Assembly (NCBI RefSeq): GCF_028657945.1
Contig: NZ_CP059693.1
Coordinates: 1,798,001 to 1,862,000, forward strand
DNA from: Thalassomonas haliotis
Lineage (GTDB): Bacteria; Pseudomonadota; Gammaproteobacteria; Enterobacterales; Alteromonadaceae
Length of the DNA stretch: 64,000 nucleotides
Reading direction: 5' to 3'
Shown: positions 35,581 to 44,154 of the stretch, piece after piece
Numbering within the stretch: position 1 is the stretch's first letter
Layout of the letters: each line of letters starts with the position of its first letter
The notes under the pieces: generated by a model
Database searches by the model: none
The model's input: the letters and a program-made list of their open reading frames with translations, nothing else
Told to the model about the DNA's origin: nothing
Program-made: the position numbers and the translations under genes

Positions 35581-37769
35581 TGACCCAAATGAACGAAGTG
35601 ACAGAAGTTACCGAGGTGAGTGAGATGACTGAAGAAACAACGAGCAGCAGCCCAAGCGCCTTTACTTTAGTGCGTCAGAAAAACGGTCTGGCCCATTTAG
35701 TGATGGACGTGGTCGGCGATACCATGAATACGCTGAAATCAGAATTTAGCGAGCAGGTTGCACAAGTACTGCAGGAAATTAAAGGCGATAAAGACATTAA
35801 AGGCATAGTGCTGGTCAGCGGCAAGAAAGACTCTTTTGTTGCCGGTGCCGACATCAACATGCTTAATGCCTGTCAAACCGCTGAAGAAGCCACGGCGTTA
35901 TCCCGCCAGGGACAAATGCTGTTTGATCAGCTGGAAAAAATGGATATTCCGGTGATCGCCGCAATCCACGGACCCTGTTTAGGTGGCGGCTTGGAGCTGG
36001 CTATGGCCTGTCATGCCCGGGTATGTACAGACAGCCCGAAAACTGCTTTAGGTTTACCGGAAGTACAGCTTGGTTTGTTGCCGGGCAGCGGCGGCACCCA
36101 ACGTTTACCTAAACTGGTGGGTATTCAAAAAGCATTGGATATGATGTTAACCGGCAAGCAGCTAAGAGCAAAACAGGCATTAAAAGCCGGTTTGGTTAAC
36201 GACATGGTACCGGAAAGCATTTTGCTCCGCACCGCAGAAGAAATGGCTTTAGCCGGCAAACCTAAAGCCAAGGCGCGCAAAATGTCGACCATGGACAAAT
36301 TGCTTGAAGGCAACAGCTTTGGCCGCAAAGTGGTGTTTAACCAAGCGGCGAAAACCGTACTGGCGAAAACCAAGGGGAAATATCCTGCGCCGCTGAAAAT
36401 TATCGACTGTGTGAAAACCGGCTGCGAGCAATCTGCGGCCCAAGGTTACCAGGTAGAAGCCAATCATTTCGGTGAGCTGGTAAAAACCCCGGAGTCGGCT
36501 CAGTTAAGAAATATTTTCTTTGCCACCACAGACATGAAAAAAGAGCAGGGCGTTGCCGGTGTCGAGCCGGAAAAAATCGCTAAAGCCGGTGTGCTTGGCG
36601 GCGGCCTGATGGGCGGTGGTATCGCCTTTGTTACCGCTACCAAAGCCAAAGTGCCGGTACGTATTAAAGACATCAGCCATAAGGGCATTAACCATGCGCT
36701 GAAATACGGTTTTGACCTGTTAAACAAAAAAGTAAAACGCCGTTTTATGATGCACAGCGAAATGCAAAAGCAAATGTCATTGATTACCGGCACGGTAGAT
36801 TACAGCGGCTTTAGCGATCTCGATATTGTGGTAGAAGCGGTATTTGAAGATTTGGATCTGAAGCAAAAAATGGTTGCCGATGTGGAAGCCTTCTGTAAGC
36901 CGACCACCATTTTTGCCAGTAATACCTCCAGCCTGCCTATCGGGAAAATTGCGGCCAAAGCGGCGCGTCCGGAAAATGTCATCGGCCTGCATTACTTCTC
37001 GCCGGTAGACAAAATGCCGCTGGCGGAAATTATTGCCCATGAAAGTACTTCCGACCAAACCATCTCCACTACTGTGGCCTTTGCCAAGAAACAAGGCAAA
37101 ACCCCGATTGTGGTGAAAGACAAGGCCGGTTTCTATGTGAACCGTATTTTGGCGCCTTATATGAACGAAGCCGCCAACCTGCTGCTTGAAGGCGAGTCGA
37201 TAGAGAAACTGGACAAAACCCTGGTGAACTTTGGTTTCCCGGTTGGCCCGATGCAGCTGCTTGATGAAGTGGGTATTGATATCGGCGCGAAAATTGGTCC
37301 TATTCTGCAGGCAGAATTGGGCGATCGTTTCACCACACCTCCGGCCTTTGACAAATTATTGGCGGATGGCCGTTTAGGTAAGAAAGCGTCGAAAGGTTTC
37401 TACCTGTACGGTAAAAAAGTGAAGAAGAAGCAAGTAGACGAAAGCATCTACAAAGTGCTGAACATCACCCCGCAAGGCCGTTTGTCTGATGATGAAATCA
37501 GCCAGCGCTGCGTATATATGATGTTAAACGAGGCCGTAAGATGTTTGGACGAAGGTATAATACGTAATGCCCGTGACGGCGATATCGGCGCTATCTTCGG
37601 TATAGGCTTCCCTCCCTTCCTTGGCGGGCCGTTCCGTTATCTTGACCAGGTAGGCGCAGCCAATGTGGTGAGCCAGTTAAACCGCTGGGCCGCCCAGCAT
37701 GGCGAACGTTTCAAACCCTGTGAAGCCCTGGTGAAAATGGCCGAAGAAGGCCGCACCTGCTACGAATAA
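35580..37769 (+). CDS. fadJ: Multifunctional fatty-acid oxidation protein FadJ
   Basis: The alpha subunit is 729 residues long. The N-terminal enoyl-CoA hydratase domain has the oxyanion holes [11 protein letters not shown] and [18 protein letters not shown] and the catalytic acid region [22 protein letters not shown]. The NAD-binding 3-hydroxyacyl-CoA dehydrogenase domain starts near residue 335 ([18 protein letters not shown]). Catalytic-site blocks are [19 protein letters not shown] and [18 protein letters not shown]. An unusual Thr/Glu/Val-rich stretch of about 25 residues ([16 protein letters not shown]) precedes the fold; ATG codons inside it at residues 4 and 16 could be alternative starts. 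Confidence 0.95.
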   Translation: MTQMNEVTEVTEVSEMTEETTSSSPSAFTLVRQKNGLAHLVMDVVGDTMNTLKSEFSEQVAQVLQEIKGDKDIKGIVLVSGKKDSFVAGADINMLNACQTAEEATALSRQGQMLFDQLEKMDIPVIAAIHGPCLGGGLELAMACHARVCTDSPKTALGLPEVQLGLLPGSGGTQRLPKLVGIQKALDMMLTGKQLRAKQALKAGLVNDMVPESILLRTAEEMALAGKPKAKARKMSTMDKLLEGNSFGRKVVFNQAAKTVLAKTKGKYPAPLKIIDCVKTGCEQSAAQGYQVEANHFGELVKTPESAQLRNIFFATTDMKKEQGVAGVEPEKIAKAGVLGGGLMGGGIAFVTATKAKVPVRIKDISHKGINHALKYGFDLLNKKVKRRFMMHSEMQKQMSLITGTVDYSGFSDLDIVVEAVFEDLDLKQKMVADVEAFCKPTTIFASNTSSLPIGKIAAKAARPENVIGLHYFSPVDKMPLAEIIAHESTSDQTISTTVAFAKKQGKTPIVVKDKAGFYVNRILAPYMNEAANLLLEGESIEKLDKTLVNFGFPVGPMQLLDEVGIDIGAKIGPILQAELGDRFTTPPAFDKLLADGRLGKKASKGFYLYGKKVKKKQVDESIYKVLNITPQGRLSDDEISQRCVYMMLNEAVRCLDEGIIRNARDGDIGAIFGIGFPPFLGGPFRYLDQVGAANVVSQLNRWAAQHGERFKPCEALVKMAEEGRTCYE

Positions 37770-37818
37770 CTGCCGGGTAAGGCAGTGCCGGGATTAAGCC
37801 TGGCTTGAAGATTAAACA

Positions 37819-37856
37819 ATGTTGGGAATGCCGTATTAGCTTCCCAACATTTTTTT
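37819..37856 (+). terminator. Rho-independent terminator after fadJ
   Basis: A 10-bp perfect stem ATGTTGGGAA / TTCCCAACAT is followed directly by T6. Confidence 0.92.
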
Positions 37857-37884
37857 GTCTGCTGTTAAAGTTGCTTGCTGCAAC

Positions 37885-38148
37885 TTAGTCGAGCTTAGTT
37901 TGGGGAGTAACGTCAACCCCTTCCTGGATCATGCCAATGACGGTATTAATACCCAGATCACTTAGCGGTGATTTAAGTTTTAGGGCTTTATGCAATAGCT
38001 CTTCGCCATAGCGCTCTTCCACCTCGCCTATTGAAGCTTGAAAATTTAACATAGTTTCCCAGCCCGAGTTAGACACCTTAACCGCTTCTGCAAATACCGT
38101 ATAGATTTCACCGGCGACCAACTCTACTAGTTTTTCATCTTGAGCCAT
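37885..38148 (-). CDS. Small conserved-looking protein of unknown function (87 aa)
   Basis: ATG at 38148 has AAGGGAAATT immediately upstream, a good ribosome-binding site. The product is soluble, acidic and mostly helical in appearance (LVELVAGEIYTVFAEAVKVSNSGWETMLNF, then GEVEERYGEELLHKALKL). It has no membrane span, Cys or recognisable catalytic motif. I do not recognise a family. It is convergent with fadJ across the terminator at 37819. Confidence 0.7.
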   Translation of the reverse strand: MAQDEKLVELVAGEIYTVFAEAVKVSNSGWETMLNFQASIGEVEERYGEELLHKALKLKSPLSDLGINTVIGMIQEGVDVTPQTKLD

Positions 38149-38249
38149 AATTTCCCTTGTTTTTTACTCCGTGACTTTGCAATTGCTATTTTTACACGAA
38201 AAAACTGCCAGCTGTTAGCAAACAGATCAAAAAAATGAAGGTATTGTGG

Positions 38250-38302
38250 CAGGCGGAAATAATTTACCGCCTGTTTTCCGGAAAGAGGCAATTTTTTGCC
38301 TC
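38250..38302 (+). terminator. Two stacked hairpins upstream of a small membrane-protein gene
   Basis: CAGGCGG / CCGCCTG (38250-38273) is followed by TTTT, then GAGGCAA / TTGCCTC (38285-38302). The first looks like a weak terminator on the plus strand. Together they might attenuate the 83-codon gene that starts at 38396. Confidence 0.4.
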
Positions 38303-38395
38303 CTGTATTTTTGCCGTTTTTTCGGTAATTTTTGACTATTCAAAATATTTTAACTTTATATTTATTAACCAGTAATTGATTGCTTTATCATCAGC

Positions 38396-38647
38396 GTGAA
38401 GTTTGCTATATTACGTCGCCTGAAGTTAGTAGTGGGATGTTTTGTAGTGTTGTTGCTTACCGGATTGATTGGTTTTATTTCTGCGTTATTCTTTTATTGT
38501 CAGGCGCTGGCAAGTGGTTTGGGGCGTAAGCGCTGGGCCTTTGCGGGTTTGTTGTTCGGACCTTTTATCTGGCCGATGTTTTGTATGAAAAAAAGAATGA
38601 AAACCAATCGTAAATTTGGCTTTGGCGGGTTGATTTTCCGCGCCTGA
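38396..38647 (+). CDS. Small membrane protein of unknown function (83 aa)
   Basis: GTG at 38396 opens an 83-residue frame with a basic N-terminus (KFAILRRLKL), a strong membrane span at about 11-35 (VVGCFVVLLLTGLIGFISALFFYC), and a second hydrophobic segment AGLLFGPFIWPMFC before a very basic tail (MKKRMKTNRKF). The GLGRKRWAFAGLLFGPFIWP stretch resembles small inner-membrane proteins common in marine gammaproteobacteria, but I cannot name the family. There is no clear ribosome-binding site. Confidence 0.5.
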   Translation: MKFAILRRLKLVVGCFVVLLLTGLIGFISALFFYCQALASGLGRKRWAFAGLLFGPFIWPMFCMKKRMKTNRKFGFGGLIFRA

Positions 38648-38720
38648 TATTTGACAGCTAGCGTTTTATGTGGGGGCTTTAGCTAGGAGCCTTGTAATAT
38701 CGTAAATTGCGGTAAGTGGA

Positions 38721-38807
38721 GGGAATGTCGGCTTAGTTATCAATGACTCTGAAAATGGCTTTATAAGGCTTTTAAACAGCTTTTTCCTTGTTCTTTACGA
38801 CATTCCC
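38721..38807. repeat. 10-bp perfect inverted repeat spanning 87 bp
   Basis: GGGAATGTCG (38721-38730) and CGACATTCCC (38798-38807) bound a 67-bp AT-rich interior without a coding frame. It could be a small MITE-like remnant or a hairpin RNA; no target-site duplication was found by eye. Confidence 0.4.
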
Positions 38808-38851
38808 GTTAATTATTTTTCACGTATCCTTCCTTTCTATGTTCTGAATGC

Positions 38852-38956
38852 TTACCTCCACCAAGTATTGGCGGGCATTTCCTTTATTTCTATGTTGGCG
38901 GCTATGGTATTTTCTTTAATTTGATAGCTGAATATAGCTTTAAGTAATTTGAGCAT
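38852..38956 (-). CDS. Small ORF (34 aa) with ideal ribosome-binding site
   Basis: ATG at 38956 is preceded by TAGGAGACTAGT, a near-perfect Shine-Dalgarno with 7-bp spacing that also contains the stop codon of the upstream 68-codon frame. The peptide starts MLKLLKAIFSYQIKEN and ends MPANTWWR. It is basic to amphipathic, with no double-glycine or TM motif. I do not recognise it. The good start signal and overlap favour a real gene. Confidence 0.45.
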   Translation of the reverse strand: MLKLLKAIFSYQIKENTIAANIEIKEMPANTWWR

Positions 38957-38965
38957 ACTAGTCTC

Positions 38966-39172
38966 CTAGATTCTTACACCTCGGTTACCACGACCTGCTT
39001 GTTTTATTTCAGGTTTAATTATCTCTAGAATTTTTGCTTTCTGTGTTTTTGTTGCTGGTTGAATAGTAGAAGGGGCGCCTTTATTTATTAAGAGTGAATT
39101 ATTTAAAGTCTTAGAGTGTTCAACAGGGGATGAAGTTGAAATGAAGAAAGATAATAAAATTGAATTAAGCAT
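38966..39172 (-). CDS. Small ORF (68 aa), possibly secreted
   Basis: ATG at 39172 has CCAGGAAAATT upstream. The start MLNSILLSFFISTSSPVEHS could be a weak signal peptide; the remainder is Lys/Thr/Ile-rich and ends GRGNRGVRI. It runs into the ribosome-binding site of the 34-codon frame, so the two would form a small operon. The function is unknown. Confidence 0.4.
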   Translation of the reverse strand: MLNSILLSFFISTSSPVEHSKTLNNSLLINKGAPSTIQPATKTQKAKILEIIKPEIKQAGRGNRGVRI

Positions 39173-39371
39173 AATTTTCCTGGTTGCTGCTAGTTTAATA
39201 GCTTGAATAATGCAAGTAACAGGCCAAAAAAATACGTATTAATTTTTGAACGAACTGAAAACAAAATAGCCATGTAAAAGCTCAATTTATCTAAGATAAA
39301 GCTGTTTGGGGCAGAATTGAAAGCTTCAGTGGTAAGAATATGAACAAGAGTCAGTGTTTTGACACTAACTC

Positions 39372-42300
39372 TTAGGCGAAACTAGTAGACCTGTCAGTAA
39401 TTTGGTACGAGAGTAAGTATTTTTCAAAATCACTGGTAGATAGTGGTTTGGAATACAAATATCCTTGTAATTGTTCGCATTTCAACTTAGCCAAAAATTT
39501 TAGTTGCTGGTTGGTTTCCACCCCTTCGGCTACAACCTGCATTCCTAAGTTATGGGCAATGGTTACTATGGTGGCGACCATATTTCGCCCCTGTTCAGAC
39601 TGTTCAATATCATCGACAAAAGCCTTGTCAATTTTAAGGGTATTTAGTGGGAATTTTTTCAAATATGCCAGCGACGAATAGCCTGTACCGAAATCATCTA
39701 ATGCCAGATGAACGCCAAGGGCACGGATCTGCAACATGGTTTCTATTGCTCTTTGTGGGGAGTCCATGACCGTGCCTTCGGTGATCTCCAATTCTAAATA
39801 ACGGGCGGGTAACTGGCTTTCTTCTAAAATATTGGCAATTAAGGTTACCAAATTAGGCTGGGTAAACTGTACCGCAGAAAGGTTTACCGCAATCCGTCCG
39901 TCAAATAAACCTGCATCTACCCATTGTTTAGTGGCAAAACAGGCTTTTCTTAATACTACTTCACCTATTTCTACAATTTGTCCGGTTTCTTCCGATACAG
40001 GAATAAATACTACAGGGCTGATCAAACCTTTAGTTGGGGTTTCAAACCTTACCAGAGCTTCCATACCTGCAATTTTACCGGTAGTTATTTCAATTTTCGG
40101 TTGGTAATAAACTGAGAATAAATCTTTTTTCAGGCCATGGCGGATCAGGCTTTCTATTTGTAAACGAGTAACCGCTTTTTTATTCATTGATTCGTTAAAG
40201 AATTGGTATTTGTTACCACCCAGGCCTTTAGCGTGGTACATGGCTGTATCGGCATTTTTGAGCAGCTCTTGAGGGGTGGCACCGTCTTCCGGATATAACA
40301 CTATGCCGATACTGCTATAAAGTACTATTTCCTGGTTTTTTAACTTTAACGGCTGGGCTATGGTATCAAGGATGTTCTTGGCAATAGTGGTAATGGTATG
40401 AATATCATTGGTTTCCTCAATGATAATACTAAATTCATCTCCTCCTAAGCGATACACGGTATCCTGCTTGCGGCTAGCGCTTACCATGCGCTCAGCTACC
40501 TTACATAGCAGCACGTCACCTACCTGGTGGCCCATGGAATCGTTAATTTTTTTGAAATTATCCAAGTCAAATACCAAGAGCGCATGTGGGGTTTTATTTT
40601 TTACAAGCTGTAATTGATTAGCTTGAAAAAAAGAGCGGTTGGGCAGGCCGGTTAAAGTATCGGTATTGGCCAGCTTTCTTAGCTCAGCCTCGGTTTCCTT
40701 GCGCTGGCTGATATCGGAAAATACCGCAACAAAGTTTGAGATGCACTGGTTTTCATCGCGAATAACATCAATATTAAAATCGGCTAAAAATACGCTGTTA
40801 TCCTGACGGGTATTTTCTACTTCGCCATGCCAGCTGCCTTTGGTTAACAAGTGTTTTTTAATGTTAGTGCTGAAGCTAGTAGGGTAGCGGGGAAACCTTA
40901 ACGATTTTCCTACCATTTTTTCCCTGCTTTTGCCGGTAATACGCAGAAAAGCCTTATTGACATCTAAAATAACAAACTCGCGATCGTAAATAACCACAGC
41001 ATCGGAGATATTGGCAATACACTTGGCAAAAAGCTTCAGCCTCTCCTCCGCTTTTTTAATTTGGCTGATATCTTTTAGTGTGCCAGTCATCCGGGTGGCT
41101 ACACCTTTATCATCCCGCTCAACGATCTTGCCTCGATCTAGCACCCAAATCCAATTGCCTTCCTTGTCTTTTACTCTGTAGGTAGACTCAAAGTGTTCAG
41201 TTTTATCTTCAAAATGTGCTTCTAATGCCGCCTTAACACGGGGAATGTCCTGCTGGTGGATATTGGTATTATCCGACGGGGACTTAGGTTGATTAGCATT
41301 ATTCTTACCTTTGCCGGTGTTTGAGTTAGTACTGGCATTACGCTGACCGTCCTGAGGAAACTCCAGTAGGCCCCAGATATTAGAGCGAAATATTTTCCCT
41401 GTTTTAATATTCCAGTCCCACATTTCATCACCGCTACCCCAAAGGGATAACTTAAGACGTTCTTCACTGAGCTTAATTTGCATGTGGTATTTACGTTTAT
41501 GACGCATTTGCTGTAAAACATAACCAATACAGCATAAGGCAATTAAACCATAAACTAGCATGGCCAAGTTTGATAGCCACCAGGGCGGCAATACCTGAAT
41601 TTTTAGGTTATTAGTCTGGGTTAAGCTTTTATCTTGTAAGTCGTATGCTTGCACTTCAAAGGTATAATCACCGGCATTTAAGTTGGTGTATGTAGCTCGT
41701 CGGTTATTTATATCCGTTTCTATCCATTCTTCATCTAAGCCAAGCAAGCGGTAACGATATTTTAACTGACTAGGCAATTTGGTATTCGGTGATACGAAGT
41801 CGATACTCACTGGAGATTGATAATGTTGGAGTCGTAAAGCATCAACAGTGTTTAATTGCTTACTTAAGGTGAAAACCTGCTTCTGGTTTTGTTCGTTAGC
41901 ATGTTTATGCTTGAGGAAATTGTTATCGATATTAATTTTTTTGTTGGCAATAAAAACATCGGTAAAAAAAGGCTTTTCTATTTTGGGGGTAACACTGAGT
42001 AATTTTTTTGGGTCAAAGGAAATATAACCATTGGTACTGCCAAAATACAATTGACCAGTTGAGCTTTTAAGAGCGCTAAATTGAATGAAATCATTATTTG
42101 AAGAAAAGAAATCAGTGCCAAAATTTCTAACTAACCCTGCTTTTGGGTTAATAACACTAATGCCTTTATGGGTCGCTATCCAAGCATTGTTCTCTTCATC
42201 AATTAAAATATCTGTAATAAAATTATTGGCTAACTGATTATTTTCATTAAAAACAGCTATTTCTTCAGTACTTTTATTTATTAATGCTATGCCCTGAGTT

Positions 42301-44018
42301 TCCGAGCCTAACCATAGCCAATTTTTAGAACTAGTTATGTTATTGGTATGGGCAATAGAAAAATTTGTTGGCTTATTAAACTTAAGGCGAGTAAAGCTTT
42401 TATTATGGATTTGAAAGCTATAGGCTTCATCATTAACAGTGGTAACCAAAATTTGGCTATTATCAAATGCTTGTAAACTTAATAAATTTGCAGTCGTTGG
42501 TTGATAATAGTTAATCTCTTGTTTTTGAGTATCGTATGAGGTTAATAAACCTTCGTCATTAATATACCAAAGTTGCTGTTCTAGAAATGTTAATTGATTA
42601 TCTAATGGAGGCTTTTCATTTTGTAGCCAGTTTTTATGCTCTTCTAATTGTAAATTGTTTGTGTTTAATTTAAATAGCCGGTTATCAATCGTAATAAGCC
42701 ATAAATCATTATTATTTGATAGAATATGGGTAATGTTGCTGCTGATTTTTATTTGTGATTTCTGAATGTCATTTTTGTTTACGGAGTAATATAAGTCGCC
42801 TTCTTCTGTTGCAAACCAAATAGTGCCATTGGCAGTTTGTGCTATAGCTTCTACCCATAAATTATCGTTATTTTCATTGTTTATATTAATAAGCCCATGA
42901 AAAAATTTACTTTTTAATGGGGTGAATTTATTTATACCACCTCCATAGCTACCAACCCAGATATTACCTGAAGTATCTTTGTATATATCCATTAGCCAGT
43001 TTTCAGATAATGAGAACTTTTCTGAGCTATGTTGGTATGCCGTTAGTTCATAGTTTAATAAACTAAGGCTGTTTAAGCCTTTGCTGCTTGCCAGCCATAT
43101 ACGAGTGCTATCTATTTGTTCTATAGCTCGGATTTCATTTGATAAGGTCGGCTTTTCGCTATCAGTACTGAAATGCTTTAGTAATTGATAATCACGGGAG
43201 AGAATGTAAAGTCCATTATCAGTGGCTAACCAATATTGGCTTTCGATGATTTTCATGTCAAATAAAGCATTTGCTTTGAGCTTTAAATTCCATTTGTTTT
43301 TTTCATTGAGAGATATCCCATAAGATAAATTATTGCTAATCCAGTGAATTCCATGGTTAAAACTGCCTAGCCAATAGTTACCGTTATTATCCTGAAAGAT
43401 AGTTTTGATTTCTTTAAACTTCTCTTCAAATCCCATAATGTGAATTCGTTCGAAGTTTTCGTTTTTATAGTTAAACTTTTGCAGTCCCTTTTCCGTAGAT
43501 ATCCACAGAGAGTTTATTTTGTCTTGGCTACCGTCTTTCGGGGGCTGGCTTTGATAAATATCCCAGATAATATTGTCTTGCAGTGATTGTTTATCACCTG
43601 TGATATGAAAAAAGTTATCAAAATTATCTTGTTCGGCATTATAGCGACTTAAGCCATTTTGAGTGCCAACCCATAGGGTATTATTTCGATCAATGAATAC
43701 TTTTCTGATGAAGTTATCAGCAATGGAGTGAGGGTCAGTAGCACTATAGCGATACTGCACAAATTCATGACCATCAAAGCGGTTTAAGCCGTCTTCCGTG
43801 GCAAACCATAAAAAACCATGTTTGTCTTGGGTGATACTGAAAACCGAGTTTTGTGATAAACCATGTTCGGTGGAATATTGTTTAAACTTCAGTTGTTCAT
43901 TGGCCTGAAGCGCAAATGCCGGTACTATTAACGTCGCCAATAACAGTAAAAAAATAATGGTTAATGAAGTGACATTTGAAAAAAATGAAGGCAAATGTCG
44001 AAAAAAAGATAAAAGCAC
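39372..44018 (-). CDS. Giant propeller-sensor with PAS, GGDEF and EAL domains
   Basis: The 1548-residue hybrid signalling protein has an N-terminal signal/TM segment (about 15-36) and a periplasmic two-component-regulator propeller (about 45-735; recurring LWFATEDGLNRF, LWVGTQNGLSRYN, IWVGSYGGGINKF). A Y_Y_Y domain follows (about 740-810, RYRLLGLDEEWIE, AGDYTFEVQA), then a TM span near 820-840. Two PAS/PAC units lie at about 860-1110. The GGDEF domain has an intact RLGGDEFSII near 1190. The EAL domain has MEALVRF (about 1321), NLSAVQF, LEITEG, DDFGTGYSSL and VAEGVE, all intact. It could both make and degrade cyclic di-GMP in response to a periplasmic ligand. The gene is AT-rich compared with its core neighbours. 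Confidence 0.93.
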   Translation of the reverse strand: MLLSFFRHLPSFFSNVTSLTIIFLLLLATLIVPAFALQANEQLKFKQYSTEHGLSQNSVFSITQDKHGFLWFATEDGLNRFDGHEFVQYRYSATDPHSIADNFIRKVFIDRNNTLWVGTQNGLSRYNAEQDNFDNFFHITGDKQSLQDNIIWDIYQSQPPKDGSQDKINSLWISTEKGLQKFNYKNENFERIHIMGFEEKFKEIKTIFQDNNGNYWLGSFNHGIHWISNNLSYGISLNEKNKWNLKLKANALFDMKIIESQYWLATDNGLYILSRDYQLLKHFSTDSEKPTLSNEIRAIEQIDSTRIWLASSKGLNSLSLLNYELTAYQHSSEKFSLSENWLMDIYKDTSGNIWVGSYGGGINKFTPLKSKFFHGLININNENNDNLWVEAIAQTANGTIWFATEEGDLYYSVNKNDIQKSQIKISSNITHILSNNNDLWLITIDNRLFKLNTNNLQLEEHKNWLQNEKPPLDNQLTFLEQQLWYINDEGLLTSYDTQKQEINYYQPTTANLLSLQAFDNSQILVTTVNDEAYSFQIHNKSFTRLKFNKPTNFSIAHTNNITSSKNWLWLGSETQGIALINKSTEEIAVFNENNQLANNFITDILIDEENNAWIATHKGISVINPKAGLVRNFGTDFFSSNNDFIQFSALKSSTGQLYFGSTNGYISFDPKKLLSVTPKIEKPFFTDVFIANKKINIDNNFLKHKHANEQNQKQVFTLSKQLNTVDALRLQHYQSPVSIDFVSPNTKLPSQLKYRYRLLGLDEEWIETDINNRRATYTNLNAGDYTFEVQAYDLQDKSLTQTNNLKIQVLPPWWLSNLAMLVYGLIALCCIGYVLQQMRHKRKYHMQIKLSEERLKLSLWGSGDEMWDWNIKTGKIFRSNIWGLLEFPQDGQRNASTNSNTGKGKNNANQPKSPSDNTNIHQQDIPRVKAALEAHFEDKTEHFESTYRVKDKEGNWIWVLDRGKIVERDDKGVATRMTGTLKDISQIKKAEERLKLFAKCIANISDAVVIYDREFVILDVNKAFLRITGKSREKMVGKSLRFPRYPTSFSTNIKKHLLTKGSWHGEVENTRQDNSVFLADFNIDVIRDENQCISNFVAVFSDISQRKETEAELRKLANTDTLTGLPNRSFFQANQLQLVKNKTPHALLVFDLDNFKKINDSMGHQVGDVLLCKVAERMVSASRKQDTVYRLGGDEFSIIIEETNDIHTITTIAKNILDTIAQPLKLKNQEIVLYSSIGIVLYPEDGATPQELLKNADTAMYHAKGLGGNKYQFFNESMNKKAVTRLQIESLIRHGLKKDLFSVYYQPKIEITTGKIAGMEALVRFETPTKGLISPVVFIPVSEETGQIVEIGEVVLRKACFATKQWVDAGLFDGRIAVNLSAVQFTQPNLVTLIANILEESQLPARYLELEITEGTVMDSPQRAIETMLQIRALGVHLALDDFGTGYSSLAYLKKFPLNTLKIDKAFVDDIEQSEQGRNMVATIVTIAHNLGMQVVAEGVETNQQLKFLAKLKCEQLQGYLYSKPLSTSDFEKYLLSYQITDRSTSFA

Positions 44019-44154
44019 TGAAAATACCTAAATAACCGGGTTAACTCATTTATCCCGTGGCGTTATTGTTATTATTTTTTGTTAATACCCCATTACAAAG
44101 CATGGCTAGTGCTAAGTCAACACTTTCAAGCTTTTAACCTAGTTATTATCGAGC

